This document shows, in pieces, positions 1-10,572 of a DNA stretch of 64,000 bases. Made by a program: the position numbers and the translations under genes. The notes beneath the pieces were generated by a model. It saw only the letters and a program-made list of their open reading frames with translations, searched no databases and was not told where the DNA came from. Every line of letters begins with the position of its first letter. Position 1 is the stretch's first letter. This DNA comes from Salinicoccus halodurans (lineage in GTDB: Bacteria > Bacillota > Bacilli > Staphylococcales > Salinicoccaceae), in assembly GCF_900114445.1 (NCBI RefSeq), contig NZ_FOTB01000004.1, positions 188,094 to 252,093 on the forward strand, in the 5' to 3' direction.

Positions 1-606
1 GAAGTACGCCTGCAGTGGCGTATCCAGTTTTACTCCAGGCGGGCAATAGATGAATGAACCGCCGGACCATACTGCAGAGTTAAGTGCAGAGAATTTGTTG
101 TCCGTCGGCGGAATCACTGTTGCCCAATGCTCCTTGAACAACTCTTCGTTTTCACGAAGTGCAGAATCTGTATCTTTAAAGATTACACCTTTATCTTCAA
201 GGTCCTGCTCCATGTTGTGATAAACAACTTCGGATTCATACTGTGCAGAAACACCTGCAAGATATTTTTGTTCCGCTTCAGGGATACCAAGTTTATCAAA
301 TGTACGTTTGATTTCATCCGGCACCTCATCCCACGAACGTTCTGCCATCTCAGATGGTTTTACGTAGTACGTAATTTCATCAAAGTCCAGCTCTGAGAGG
401 TCTCCACCCCACATTGGCATTGGCATTTTATAGAAATGTTCCAGGGACTTAAGACGGAAATCAAGCATCCACTGAGGCTCTTCTTTCATATTGGAAATTT
501 CGCGGACAATTTCTTCTGTCAAACCGCGGTCAGAACGGAAAATCGATACGTCTTCATCATGGAAACCGTATTTGTAATCGCCGACTTCTGGTGCTTTTTT
601 AGCCAT
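1..606 (-). CDS. sufB: SufB, Fe-S cluster scaffold subunit (N-terminal 202 residues; cut by window edge)
   Basis: Subunit of the SufBCD complex that builds Fe-S clusters in the cytosol. The start is ATG at 606-604, preceded on the minus strand by an AGGAGTGACTGAT ribosome-binding region. The protein begins [19 protein letters not shown] and reads through to base 1 without a stop, so only the N-terminal part is here. It contains the usual SufB sequence around the [14 protein letters not shown] segment. It is the last gene of the operon sufC-sufD-sufS-sufU-sufB, 18 bases after sufU. The family is about 465 residues long, so more than half lies outside the window. Identification is firm. Confidence 0.95.
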   Translation of the reverse strand, partial: MAKKAPEVGDYKYGFHDEDVSIFRSDRGLTEEIVREISNMKEEPQWMLDFRLKSLEHFYKMPMPMWGGDLSELDFDEITYYVKPSEMAERSWDEVPDEIKRTFDKLGIPEAEQKYLAGVSAQYESEVVYHNMEQDLEDKGVIFKDTDSALRENEELFKEHWATVIPPTDNKFSALNSAVWSGGSFIYCPPGVKLDTPLQAYF

Positions 607-624
607 ATCAGTCACTCCTTTTTA

Positions 625-2296
<1,672 letters not shown>

Positions 2297-3613
2297 TTAT
2301 TTTGAAAGAACTTTCATCTCAATGACTTCTCTGAGCTGATTTTTAACAGATTCGATCGGCAGTGCTCTCACAACCGGATCCAGGAATCCGTGGATGACAA
2401 GTCTTTCCGCTTCTTTCTGGGAAATACCCCGGCTCATCAGATAGAACAGCTGTATCGGGTCGACACGCCCAACTGAAGCTGCGTGACCTGCTGTTACATC
2501 ATCTTCATCAATCAGAAGAATCGGGTTCGCGTCGCCGCGCGCTTTTTCACTGAGCATCAATACACGGGATTCCTGCTGTGCATCGGCACGTGTACCACCG
2601 TGCTTGATGTATCCCACACCGTTGAAGATACTGGAGGCACTGTCCTTCATGACACCGTGCTTGAGGATGTGTCCGTTTGTATCTTTACCGTAATGGATGA
2701 TCTGGGAAGTGAAATTCAGCTTCTGTTCCCCGCGTCCTACAACAACGATCTTAAGATCTGAGTCTGAATTATCCCCAATCAGGTAAGTCGTATTGTCATA
2801 GATGACGTTTGAGTCATTCATGAGTCCGAGTGCCCAGTCGATGTCAGCATCTCTGCCGGTTACACCGCGGCGGTTGATATAACCAGTGAAGCCCTCGGCA
2901 AGGAAGTCCACTGCGCCATATTTCACTTTTGCGTTATCTTTGGCGATCACTTCGGAAATGATATTCACCTGTTCATTTGATTTATCAACGCCGGAGAGGT
3001 AGTTCTCAACATAAGTCAGCTCAGAACCTTCGTCTGCAACGATCAGTACGTGGTTGAACAATGATGCTTTTTCATCATCATGAAGTACAACCATCTGTAC
3101 AGGATTTTCTATCTGTACATTTTTAGGGACATAGATGAACAACCCGCCGTTCAGCATCGCCGCATGGTATGCAGCAAGCTTATGTTCATCCATTTTCACA
3201 CCATCGGTCATGAAATATTTTTCAACGAGTTCAGGGTGGTTCGCACTCGCTTCGATGATGTTCTCTATGATTACGCCTTTATCCAGAAGATCATCAGATA
3301 CTTTAAGGAAAGCAGGCGTGTTGTTGTGCTGTACGTAAATATTCTCAGTATGCTCGATATCAAGCAGACTTCTTACAGATTCCGGAAGTTCTTCCAGGCT
3401 GCCGTAGACAGAGCTGTCGGTTACAGGTTGCGTGACAGTGAAGAAGTCCCATCTGTTGAGCTTAGTCTTGTCAGGTTTAGGCATTTCAAGACTTTCAATC
3501 TTATCAAGTGCTTCCTGCTTTTTGCTGATCAGAAGTTCAGACTCACCGCGTTCTTTTGCCCGTGAGATTACTTCATCAGCATTGATCACAAATTCATTTA
3601 CATCAGTAGCCAT
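2297..3613 (-). CDS. sufD: SufD, Fe-S cluster assembly subunit
   Basis: SufB/SufD-family beta-helix protein of 438 residues that forms a heterodimer with SufB, on which SufC acts. The C-terminal half shows the conserved pattern HGGTRADAQQESRVLMLSEK and, later, GHAASVGRVDP, the family core. Two ATGs lie six bases apart; the second (3613) is preferred because AGGAGG then has a 6-base spacer, while the first (3619) would touch the Shine-Dalgarno. It starts 18 bases after sufC ends. Confidence 0.94.
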   Translation of the reverse strand: MATDVNEFVINADEVISRAKERGESELLISKKQEALDKIESLEMPKPDKTKLNRWDFFTVTQPVTDSSVYGSLEELPESVRSLLDIEHTENIYVQHNNTPAFLKVSDDLLDKGVIIENIIEASANHPELVEKYFMTDGVKMDEHKLAAYHAAMLNGGLFIYVPKNVQIENPVQMVVLHDDEKASLFNHVLIVADEGSELTYVENYLSGVDKSNEQVNIISEVIAKDNAKVKYGAVDFLAEGFTGYINRRGVTGRDADIDWALGLMNDSNVIYDNTTYLIGDNSDSDLKIVVVGRGEQKLNFTSQIIHYGKDTNGHILKHGVMKDSASSIFNGVGYIKHGGTRADAQQESRVLMLSEKARGDANPILLIDEDDVTAGHAASVGRVDPIQLFYLMSRGISQKEAERLVIHGFLDPVVRALPIESVKNQLREVIEMKVLSK

Positions 3614-3631
3614 TGTCATCCTCCTGTCTTA

Positions 3632-4414
3632 TTAAGCGTCTGCGCCAATAGTTTCGTCTTCGATGCCTAGTTCTTCCTTGATCCAGTCGTAACCTTCGTT
3701 CTCAAGACGTTCAGCAAGCTCTTTACCGCCCGACTTAACAACGCGGCCCTGCATCATAACGTGAACATTGTCAGGTGTGATGTAGTTCAGGAGACGCTGA
3801 TAGTGAGTGATGATAAGCGCACCGAAGCCATCTCCGCGCAGACCATTGATTCCTTTGGAAACAACTTTCAATGCGTCGATATCGAGACCGGAGTCGATTT
3901 CATCAAGGATACCGAATTTAGGCTCAAGCATCATAAGCTGAAGAATTTCGTTACGTTTCTTCTCGCCGCCGGAGAAACCTTCGTTGAGATAACGTGTGGA
4001 CATATCGAGATCCATCTCAAGATAGTTCATGTTCTTATCCAATTTTTTGATGAACTGCATCAGATTGATTTCATCGCCCTCTTCGCGCTGAGCATTGATT
4101 GCAGAACGAAGGAAATCAGAGTTTGTCACTCCGGAAATCTCGGATGGGTACTGCATGCCAAGGAAAAGACCAGCCTGTGCACGCTCGTCAACTTCCATAT
4201 CGAGTACGCTCTCTCCATCGAGAAGCACTTCTCCGCTTGTTACTTCATATCTCGGGTGACCCATGATCGCCTGTGCAAGCGTGGATTTACCAGTACCGTT
4301 TGGTCCCATGACCGCATGGATTTCACCTTGTTTAAGAGTGAGGTCAACACCCTTTAAAATTTCTTTGCCGTCAATTTCGACATGTAGGTCTTTGATTTCT
4401 AGAACAGATGTCAT
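3632..4414 (-). CDS. sufC: SufC, ABC-type ATPase of the Suf machinery
   Basis: 260-residue soluble ABC ATPase that drives conformational change in SufBD. Walker A GPNGTGKS is at residues 37-44, the ABC signature NEGFSGGEKKRNEILQ near 145, and Walker B FGILDEIDSGLD near 170. There are no membrane segments, as expected for SufC. It is the first gene of the suf operon, with ribosome-binding site GGAGGG 7 bases before ATG. The promoter and a PerR-like box lie 45-75 bases upstream. Confidence 0.97.
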   Translation of the reverse strand: MTSVLEIKDLHVEIDGKEILKGVDLTLKQGEIHAVMGPNGTGKSTLAQAIMGHPRYEVTSGEVLLDGESVLDMEVDERAQAGLFLGMQYPSEISGVTNSDFLRSAINAQREEGDEINLMQFIKKLDKNMNYLEMDLDMSTRYLNEGFSGGEKKRNEILQLMMLEPKFGILDEIDSGLDIDALKVVSKGINGLRGDGFGALIITHYQRLLNYITPDNVHVMMQGRVVKSGGKELAERLENEGYDWIKEELGIEDETIGADA

Positions 4415-4458
4415 TTATAACCCTCCAACAGATTTTTAGGATAATATTTTACTATACT

Positions 4459-4487
4459 AGTTTATAATAATTCTAAATAATAGTCAA
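4459..4487 (-). promoter_or_regulatory. suf operon promoter with a PerR-like 7-1-7 box
   Basis: Minus-strand -35 TTGACT (4487-4482) and -10 TAAACT (4464-4459) are 17 bases apart. The palindrome TTAGAATTATTATAA (4476-4462) overlaps spacer and -10. It matches the Bacillus/Staphylococcus PerR consensus TTATAATnATTATAA at all but one defined position. It fits the Fur consensus less well. Regulation by PerR is inferred from the match and its place over the promoter. Confidence 0.5.
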
Positions 4488-4577
4488 AGTCTAGTACAGC
4501 ATTCCAATTACCACTATAGTATACCTTAAATGCGTTCCACTTTAAACCATTCAGACCGCTTTGTTAAAGTCTCTCCA

Positions 4578-4613
4578 CAAAAAACAGCCCTGCGACTGAT
4601 AATGATCGCAGGG
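4578..4613 (-). terminator. Rho-independent terminator after the DUF4870 gene
   Basis: Minus-strand hairpin CCCTGCGA / TCGCAGGG (4613-4588) with a 10-base loop, followed shortly by a T-run. It lies 15 bases after the stop of the small membrane protein gene and upstream of the suf promoter. Confidence 0.85.
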
Positions 4614-4627
4614 TAAATGAAAACAAC

Positions 4628-4963
4628 CTATTTAATGAGGTCCAATGTGAACGGCGGTTTGTACATCTCGCCGTTGTTCGCTTTGATCGCACCTAAAATC
4701 AGGAAGATATAAAATGCGACAGTGATGATCGGGCCGATTATCAGCCCGATAAGGATGAACGAAGTCAACCATGCTACGAACATGTAAATCGTATAGGAAA
4801 GACCGAAATTCACAACATGTCTCAGTGCTTCAGCTGTAGCCGGGTCTTCATCTTTTTTTAGTACCCAGAGAATCAAAGGACCAACGACTGCAGTAAATGC
4901 GGACAGTATGAAAGAGACGAGGACCATGGATTTATCAAAACCGTGTGTATTTTGTTCATTCAT
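4628..4963 (-). CDS. DUF4870-family small membrane protein
   Basis: 111-residue protein with about three hydrophobic segments: SFILSAFTAVVGPLILWVL (near 17-35), a segment around YTIYMFVAWLTSFILIGLI, and IITVAFYIFLILGAI. Charged stretches between them (KKDEDPATAEALRHVVNF) match the DUF4870 / Tic20-like small membrane family. No catalytic residues are evident and the function is not known. It is a single-gene unit with ribosome-binding site GGAGGTG and its own terminator, between the suf promoter and the Tad region. Confidence 0.75.
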   Translation of the reverse strand: MNEQNTHGFDKSMVLVSFILSAFTAVVGPLILWVLKKDEDPATAEALRHVVNFGLSYTIYMFVAWLTSFILIGLIIGPIITVAFYIFLILGAIKANNGEMYKPPFTLDLIK

Positions 4964-5048
4964 TTAAAACACCTCCAATTATAATTTTATAGGTTACTTT
5001 AATTCTACCCTATATATGTGCATGAATAACAGCAATAGCTTGTAAAGA

Positions 5049-6299
5049 TTACTTTAATTTTATATCAGAGATACGGTAAAGTCCGCTTTCATCACTATAA
5101 GTGATCGTGTGGGTCTGTTTATTATCGGAGCCGTCTTCCTTAATATTTACATTTACTTCATAAATCAACTCGGAGTTGTCCTCTTTATGCTCTGTAAGTT
5201 CAATATCACCAACTTCGATTTCATACTCTGTTTCGGTTTCAAGCGCCGGCCTCAGCACATCCAATACATTGTCCGGAACAGACGTTTCGGAGAAACTGAA
5301 CCTGAGGGAACTCGTCTGGCTCATTTCAGAATCAGCATTGAATGATTCCTCAAAGTCCTCGTAGAACTCAGGAATATGCTCTTCCGTTTTCTTTTTCGCA
5401 TATTCACTGTCTCTTGCAGTCTGTTCCTTTTCCCTCGCTTCATCCTGTATCTTCTCTATCTCATTATGATCAAATTCAAGATCCGCCCGTATAGCTCTTT
5501 CATCTTCTCCGCGCGGACCGACTTCGACTTTATCCGTCTGGATGACCTGGCCTTCGATTTCGCCTTCAGCATACACTTCAACAGGCTCTTTAGCACTAAT
5601 CGGGCCATATCCGCCACGCTCGAATTCGAGGTCTGTCACATCTTTGCCATTAGCGTATACCTTCAGATTTTCCAAACCTTGATAACTGGCTATACTGGTA
5701 TAAAGGATTCCCATATCATCTTTGACCGTCACTGTTTTTTGAGAAGACCCGTTGAAATTGACGAGTAAAGACATGTCGAATGTTTCACCATTCATCTCAC
5801 CTTCGCCATCAATTTCATAAATCCCGGGGATGAAATTATCAAGCAACGTCGTTTCTTCTTCCGAAGAACCGATTGTATATTGCTCTCCATCAAAGGTATA
5901 TGTAAAAGAAGCATACTGAAGGTCGGCGAAAATTTCATGTCTTTCTACTTCCATCGCAGTTTCTCCATCCTCTTTTTCAAGAGTAACAATCGAGCCGCCT
6001 TCCCCGCGAAGATCCGACTCTGAATCACCGTCAGCATCTCCTACGGATTCAGCCATGTTTTCAAGCGCCCTTCTCAAAGATTCTTCAGAATATTCCTCTT
6101 TAACAAGTTTAACATGCCCCACTGCCTCGTCTTCTGTCACCTGGACATCCTCATCACTCAGGATCTCCTGCAATGTTTCATAATCATCATTCAAAACTGC
6201 CTCTTCATAATCAGAGACAACACTCTCTGCCCCATTTCCACATGCTGATAAAACCACAAGGATGATCCCCAGCGGAATTACCTTTATCCAATTCCTCAT
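5049..6299 (-). CDS. Secreted lipoprotein, TcaA/YvbJ-like
   Basis: 416-residue lipoprotein. Starting at the ATG at 6299, the signal peptide is MRNWIKVIPLGIILVVLSAC with lipobox LSAC, so Cys20 would be lipidated. The mature part opens with a short helical domain (AESVVSDYEEAVLNDDYETL), followed by beta-rich segments and a C-terminal NTF2-like fold candidate ending YRISDIKLK. This layout resembles the extracellular part of TcaA/YvbJ proteins, but it has no zinc ribbon or transmembrane helix; the assignment is by pattern only. A charged helical stretch near 290-330 is probably a coiled coil. It lies 13 bases after the kinase gene and is the last gene of the Tad/signalling locus. It could be the external partner of the soluble kinase (inference). 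Confidence 0.65.
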   Translation of the reverse strand: MRNWIKVIPLGIILVVLSACGNGAESVVSDYEEAVLNDDYETLQEILSDEDVQVTEDEAVGHVKLVKEEYSEESLRRALENMAESVGDADGDSESDLRGEGGSIVTLEKEDGETAMEVERHEIFADLQYASFTYTFDGEQYTIGSSEEETTLLDNFIPGIYEIDGEGEMNGETFDMSLLVNFNGSSQKTVTVKDDMGILYTSIASYQGLENLKVYANGKDVTDLEFERGGYGPISAKEPVEVYAEGEIEGQVIQTDKVEVGPRGEDERAIRADLEFDHNEIEKIQDEAREKEQTARDSEYAKKKTEEHIPEFYEDFEESFNADSEMSQTSSLRFSFSETSVPDNVLDVLRPALETETEYEIEVGDIELTEHKEDNSELIYEVNVNIKEDGSDNKQTHTITYSDESGLYRISDIKLK

Positions 6300-6312
6300 A
6301 ATCACTTTCGTC

Positions 6313-7116
6313 CTAACTTTTACTATTAAAATAGCGTATGATTTTTTCCCACGTTGTCTCATTAATTTTTTCTAATTCTGAAATCACTTCATCTATTGTC
6401 TGGTAACGCTGATCCATACTGGATTTGGTACATCTGTAAATAAACTCTTTCAGTTTCCTCGGCGCATCGGTTTCTTCAAACAGCGAACTTTGTGTATAAA
6501 TGTTTCCACCGTTTGATATGACATAGTACAATGTTGCACCAAGGGCAAAGATATCGGATCTTTTATCCACTACTCCATTTTCAAATTGTTCCGGAGCCGC
6601 AAAACCAACCGTTCCAAAGGCTTTATTATGTATGATGTTCGTATCATCTGAGGAGGTACCGAAATCGACAAGTTTCACAGTAAGTTTTTTATCGATGACA
6701 ACATTTGACGGTTTAATATCACGGATAACAACCTGAGGTTCCTGCCTATGGAAATATTTAATAATTCCGGCCAGTTGTTTGCCTATATAAAGCGTTTCCT
6801 GCCAGTTGTATTGATAATCTTTTACATCAATTATATGCTTAAGATTTCTTCCTTCCATCAGTGTCATCACTATTGCTTTATATTCATCAACATTCAGATA
6901 ATCAATCAATGTGGGTATGGCAGGATGATTCAATTTTTTAAGAAGTGATGCCTCGTTATCCAGCTGTTTATTATTTATAAACACAGGATCTTTGGCAACC
7001 TTGAGAATTGCCCGGGTACCATCCTTAAGTTCAGTCAGAAATATCTTGGATGTGCCGCCGTTAGTAATATGTTTTACTACACTATATTTCTCATGCTGCC
7101 AGTTATCCAAGATCAT
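6313..7116 (-). CDS. Hanks-type Ser/Thr protein kinase without sensor domain
   Basis: 267-residue kinase with a complete catalytic domain. Visible are a glycine-rich loop ITNGGTSKIF, ATP-binding Lys in AILKVAKD, the helix-C Glu in LDNEASLLKKLNHP, catalytic loop IRDIKPSNVVID, LVDFGTS (DFG) and the P+1 loop FGTVGFAAPEQF. The usual HRD is IRD, but the catalytic Asp, Lys and Asn remain, so activity is expected. There is no transmembrane helix and no PASTA domain, so it is not PknB/PrkC. The ATG at 7116 is preferred because GGTGG lies just upstream; a GTG at 7131 is the alternative. It lies directly after the PP2C gene, an opposing-enzyme pair. Confidence 0.88.
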   Translation of the reverse strand: MILDNWQHEKYSVVKHITNGGTSKIFLTELKDGTRAILKVAKDPVFINNKQLDNEASLLKKLNHPAIPTLIDYLNVDEYKAIVMTLMEGRNLKHIIDVKDYQYNWQETLYIGKQLAGIIKYFHRQEPQVVIRDIKPSNVVIDKKLTVKLVDFGTSSDDTNIIHNKAFGTVGFAAPEQFENGVVDKRSDIFALGATLYYVISNGGNIYTQSSLFEETDAPRKLKEFIYRCTKSSMDQRYQTIDEVISELEKINETTWEKIIRYFNSKS

Positions 7117-7132
7117 TACTGCACCACCCACA

Positions 7133-7936
7133 TCATTTAATTAATAAAATACAAATATCATCATTGAAGTCTGACCGCTTAATTTCATCGTAGATTATAT
7201 CGACGATATCCTGCGCATCTTTCTGAAATGAGTCTTCGATGATTTTATTCAGCTTTTCATCCGTTAAAGATTTGTAGACGCCGTCGGTACACAAAAGAAT
7301 CATATCTTCATCCCTGATTGTCCCGAAGGTTACAAAAGGCTGTATTTCACCTTTCACCCCCAGGCACTGTGTGAGTACACCCGATTGGGGGTGATTTGTT
7401 GATTCATCTGCAGAAATCTCACCGTCCCTGATTTTCCGGCTGACCAGAGTATGGTCTTCAGTCAATTGAATAAAGCCCCTGCGGCCGTCCAATTCAGATG
7501 TTTCTTCAGTATCATGACCGTTTAAACTGTATCTATATATTCTCGCATCTCCAACATGGTGAATCAGATACATATTATTTACTAATACCAATGAAGATAA
7601 TGTTGTACCCATTTTCACATTATCATTGCTGCCCATATCTATCAGTTCCTGATTCAGCTGGCGGAACTCATTTCCCTGCCCGTTCTCAAATGCAGCAATC
7701 AGCTCCTGAATATCCAGAGATTGGCCAACAGCGTCATTCCACCATCCTTCCTGCTTTTCGATGACGTGATGGCTCGCTGATTTCGCATTATCATGGCCTC
7801 CCATCCCATCTGCAATGGAAAGGAAGTATACGTCATGGCCTCCGAACATCTGTCCTCCGGCGCCAAAATGGTAATCTTCATTGGTTTCTTTCCCGCGTCC
7901 TTTTGCATTAATCACACCGATATCTCTTTTGGACAT
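7133..7936 (-). CDS. PP2C-family Ser/Thr protein phosphatase
   Basis: 267-residue metal-dependent phosphatase. The PP2C motifs appear in order: NEDYHF, IADGMGGHD (metal-binding Asp and Gly), MGTTLSSLVLV, HVGDARIYRY, LTEDHTLV, LTQCLGV, LLCTDGVYKSLTD and the final NDDICILLI with its metal-binding Asp. It is cytoplasmic, with no membrane segments. The ATG at 7936 is chosen because GAGG lies 7 bases upstream; it overlaps the stop of the FHA gene, so the two are translationally coupled. The likely role is to reverse phosphorylation by the adjacent kinase, with the FHA protein as a candidate substrate or reader (inference from order). Confidence 0.92.
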   Translation of the reverse strand: MSKRDIGVINAKGRGKETNEDYHFGAGGQMFGGHDVYFLSIADGMGGHDNAKSASHHVIEKQEGWWNDAVGQSLDIQELIAAFENGQGNEFRQLNQELIDMGSNDNVKMGTTLSSLVLVNNMYLIHHVGDARIYRYSLNGHDTEETSELDGRRGFIQLTEDHTLVSRKIRDGEISADESTNHPQSGVLTQCLGVKGEIQPFVTFGTIRDEDMILLCTDGVYKSLTDEKLNKIIEDSFQKDAQDIVDIIYDEIKRSDFNDDICILLIK

Positions 7937-7938
7937 GA

Positions 7939-9447
7939 TCATGCCTCATTCACTCTGTATTTGAACGACAATTCACCTAGTGTGATCACATCATCAGATT
8001 TCAGTTCATAGAGCTTGTACGGGATAAGTTTATCATCGTTGATTTTCGAACCGTTTACCGATCCGATGTCTTTGAATGAGTAGCAGTCATCCTTTTTAAC
8101 CAGCATCGCATGCTTCCTGGAAATGTTAGAATCATTGACATGATAATCAGACTCGTCCTTGTTTCTTCCTATGAGGAAGTTCTCTCCAAGGATTGCAATT
8201 GCCTCACCAATATCATTCTTTCCATCAAATGGAATCAGAAAATCACTTGCTCTCCCCTTTTCCAATTTGACATTCCTTTTCAGTTCTTCATCATCCTCAT
8301 CTTCCAGAAGTGTTGTTTTATCAGTGAGTACAAAGGATTCCACTTCATCAGTAGTTTCCTGCTCTTCACTGGCTTCATCCTCACCGGTGGTACTGTCCTG
8401 TTTTGAAGATGCTTCTTCAGGTGCAGAATATGCACTTTCTTCAGATGGGGCAACCTCCGCTTCTGGCTGAACGACTGCTTTTGTAACAATGAACGTATCA
8501 TAATCCATATTTTTCAGAGCATCGAACACTCGGGACCGATGGTCGTTTTCAAGCTCTGAATCTTCAAGTTCGCTTTTCCTGACCTTTTTCTTCACTTTCT
8601 TTTCAACAACAATAGGTTCCGCCCCTGGACGCCACTTTTTCCAGTAAACATGCAGCAGAACTGCCACTCCAACGGACAGAAGGAAAGCTGTCCCGAGTAA
8701 TATGTTGCTGCTGAGCGGCATCTGACTCCAGATCACTGCAAGCAGCACAATCGCGATCAAAGAGGAATACAATTTTTCTTTGCGGTTTAACGGCGGCATT
8801 GTTTTGATTTTTTTAATCTTGTATTTATCAGTGTCACCGTATTGCATATCACCTTTGATAGAAACACCTGAATTTTTGATATCGAGAAGATAGTTTTTTA
8901 TATTTTCTATGCTGAAATTTGGATGCTTCAGATACTGACACAGGTTTATGTAGTCTTCCCGGTCTATATCTACGATTTTTTTTGACACATTGAAAACGAG
9001 ACGTTTTAATTCATCTTCTGTCGACTCGTCCTTCTCAAAATTTCTAAGGGGCATATACATCAACTTGATATCATAATATCTTTCCCCAACAAATATTGTT
9101 TCTTCACTGATACAATATTTCTCAATGCTTAACAGGTTGTTCCTGGACTTCTTCAGAGTATTGCATATTTCAACAATCAACCGATAAAAATCCTCGAATC
9201 TTAATTCACCATATTCCAGTCTATCCGATAAGGATGCATGGTTTTCTGTGTTGAAATGCAACGTCTGATGATTATTCTCCTTCACAAAATTGATAGGAAG
9301 TGTCCCGTCTATTCTATTATATAGAAACATCTTATATTCAGATTCTTTCAAGTCATCGATAGTCAATCTGTTTCCATTTTTATCAGATTCCAACGATTTT
9401 TGTTTTTTATTATCTTTCACTTCGATATTATATCCTGAGATATTCAA
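7939..9447 (-). CDS. FHA-domain membrane protein with DUF6382-like N-terminus
   Basis: 502-residue protein. Residues 1-190 form a cytoplasmic alpha/beta domain resembling DUF6382. Two hydrophobic segments near 228-268 (LIAIVLLAVIWSQMPL and LGTAFLLSVGVAVLLHVYW) make a hairpin, so both ends should face the cytoplasm. A Lys-rich patch and an acidic Ser/Thr/Glu-rich linker (about 330-410) follow, then a C-terminal FHA domain with GRNKDESDYHV, SNISRKHA and GSVNGSKIN, the phosphothreonine-binding residues. The start is TTG, supported by GGAGG 7 bases upstream. The linker has a TDKTTLLEDED segment that could be a kinase site. The likely role is to link phospho-signalling to the pilus machine (inference). 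Confidence 0.85.
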   Translation of the reverse strand: MNISGYNIEVKDNKKQKSLESDKNGNRLTIDDLKESEYKMFLYNRIDGTLPINFVKENNHQTLHFNTENHASLSDRLEYGELRFEDFYRLIVEICNTLKKSRNNLLSIEKYCISEETIFVGERYYDIKLMYMPLRNFEKDESTEDELKRLVFNVSKKIVDIDREDYINLCQYLKHPNFSIENIKNYLLDIKNSGVSIKGDMQYGDTDKYKIKKIKTMPPLNRKEKLYSSLIAIVLLAVIWSQMPLSSNILLGTAFLLSVGVAVLLHVYWKKWRPGAEPIVVEKKVKKKVRKSELEDSELENDHRSRVFDALKNMDYDTFIVTKAVVQPEAEVAPSEESAYSAPEEASSKQDSTTGEDEASEEQETTDEVESFVLTDKTTLLEDEDDEELKRNVKLEKGRASDFLIPFDGKNDIGEAIAILGENFLIGRNKDESDYHVNDSNISRKHAMLVKKDDCYSFKDIGSVNGSKINDDKLIPYKLYELKSDDVITLGELSFKYRVNEA

Positions 9448-9451
9448 ATAT

Positions 9452-9976
9452 TTACCCTCCTAATACAACCATATAGTAAAAAGTGATCAAAACACCTGGT
9501 ATTACTGCAAAAATGAAAGGAAATCTGGTTGCCCGGTTTCTTTTAAACTCCTCCATAGGTGTCAAGGATTTTTCCTGTATGCTTTCTCTCATATGTATAA
9601 TACTCAGAGTGAGCTGAATTAAAAATGTCCTTGTAAACAATAAATATAGGAGACCAATGATCCCTGCACATATAATTGAGTACATTATTGAATACAGGCC
9701 GAAAAGTATTCCGGTAATTGTACCAATTGCAAAAAAGAGCTTCACATCGCCTGCACCAATGGCTTTAAAAACATAAAGTACCAGAAGAATGATGCCGCAG
9801 ACCAGGCCGCCGCCAAAAGATTGGATAAAACCATCCACGCCTGCGCTCAGCGAATGATAGCCCACCCCAACAACGGCGCCTGAGACATTCAGCCAATTTG
9901 GAATGATTTGTTTGATAGCATCATAATAGAAAACAATGCATAGGAATATCCCCAAAATGATAAAATGTATTTCCAT
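9452..9976 (-). CDS. tadV: A24 prepilin peptidase, TadV/CpaA type
   Basis: 174-residue polytopic membrane aspartyl protease that cleaves Flp-type prepilins. Both catalytic aspartates are visible: YYDAIKQIIPN in the first loop and the GxGD motif in IGAGDVKLFFAIG. About six hydrophobic segments are present. It lacks the N-terminal methylase domain of PilD/ComC, as usual for Tad systems. The ATG at 9976 has GGAG 7 bases upstream, inside the end of the preceding TadE-like gene. Likely substrates are the Flp and TadE-like proteins encoded upstream, all with G|xxxxE sites. Confidence 0.88.
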   Translation of the reverse strand: MEIHFIILGIFLCIVFYYDAIKQIIPNWLNVSGAVVGVGYHSLSAGVDGFIQSFGGGLVCGIILLVLYVFKAIGAGDVKLFFAIGTITGILFGLYSIMYSIICAGIIGLLYLLFTRTFLIQLTLSIIHMRESIQEKSLTPMEEFKRNRATRFPFIFAVIPGVLITFYYMVVLGG

Positions 9977-9978
9977 AG

Positions 9979-10554
9979 TTAAGCTCCATTCCAAATATAT
10001 TCAACAGATTTTTTCTTGATTGTTATCGTCCTGCTGAAAAAAGGTAAATTTATCTCAAGAGGCACTTCGGCGACTACTTCAATAGTCTCCCTGTTTACAA
10101 CAGGTTCCACTTTAACACCTTCTGCATTGAAGAATTTGCCATCACCTACCCGATCTGCATAAAGCTCTTTCACCAGACCTTCGGTTATGCCCGTTTGAGC
10201 AGAAACACTCATATTGGATATGAACTCACCGATTTTACCCTCAGCGTGACTGCCTGCCTTCTCAACAAGAAAATCGACAACATTGTTTTCAGTAACACTG
10301 CCGCCCTTTTCCTTGATGACATCCATCATGGCACCCGACTCATTTTCAAGGAGCCCTTCAGCCTCCTGGGCCAGGTAGCCATAATGCGCCATAGTCTGGG
10401 TACTCTCAGATACAGATTCCTGCAAAGCCATTTCAGCAATGGCTATCTGAACAAGACACATCAGCATCAGTATAAAAGTAACCATGATAGGAATGACCAG
10501 CGCGGCTTCAATCGTAATCACTCCATCTTCATTTTCCCGTAATCGTTTGAACAC
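9979..10554 (-). CDS. TadE-like minor pseudopilin (second copy)
   Basis: 191-residue protein with a short basic N-terminus, then a prepilin-type site EDG|VITIEAALVIP with Glu at +5 and a hydrophobic helix IPIMVTFILMLMCLVQIAI. This is the TadE/TadF signature. The rest is a soluble domain with long helices (ESVSESTQTMAHYGY) ending in a beta-rich part. The GTG at 10554 has GGAG 9 bases upstream; a GTG at 10563 would sit on the Shine-Dalgarno. It is separated from the other TadE-like gene by the TadG-like gene and the three lipoproteins, and precedes tadV by 2 bases. Confidence 0.8.
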   Translation of the reverse strand: MFKRLRENEDGVITIEAALVIPIMVTFILMLMCLVQIAIAEMALQESVSESTQTMAHYGYLAQEAEGLLENESGAMMDVIKEKGGSVTENNVVDFLVEKAGSHAEGKIGEFISNMSVSAQTGITEGLVKELYADRVGDGKFFNAEGVKVEPVVNRETIEVVAEVPLEINLPFFSRTITIKKKSVEYIWNGA

Positions 10555-10572
10555 GCCAGTCACTCCTCAATA

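Noticed and set aside
6313..7116. Pseudokinase because of IRD instead of HRD
   Set aside because: The catalytic Asp, Lys, Asn, DFG and ATP-binding Lys are all intact, so activity is the better assumption.
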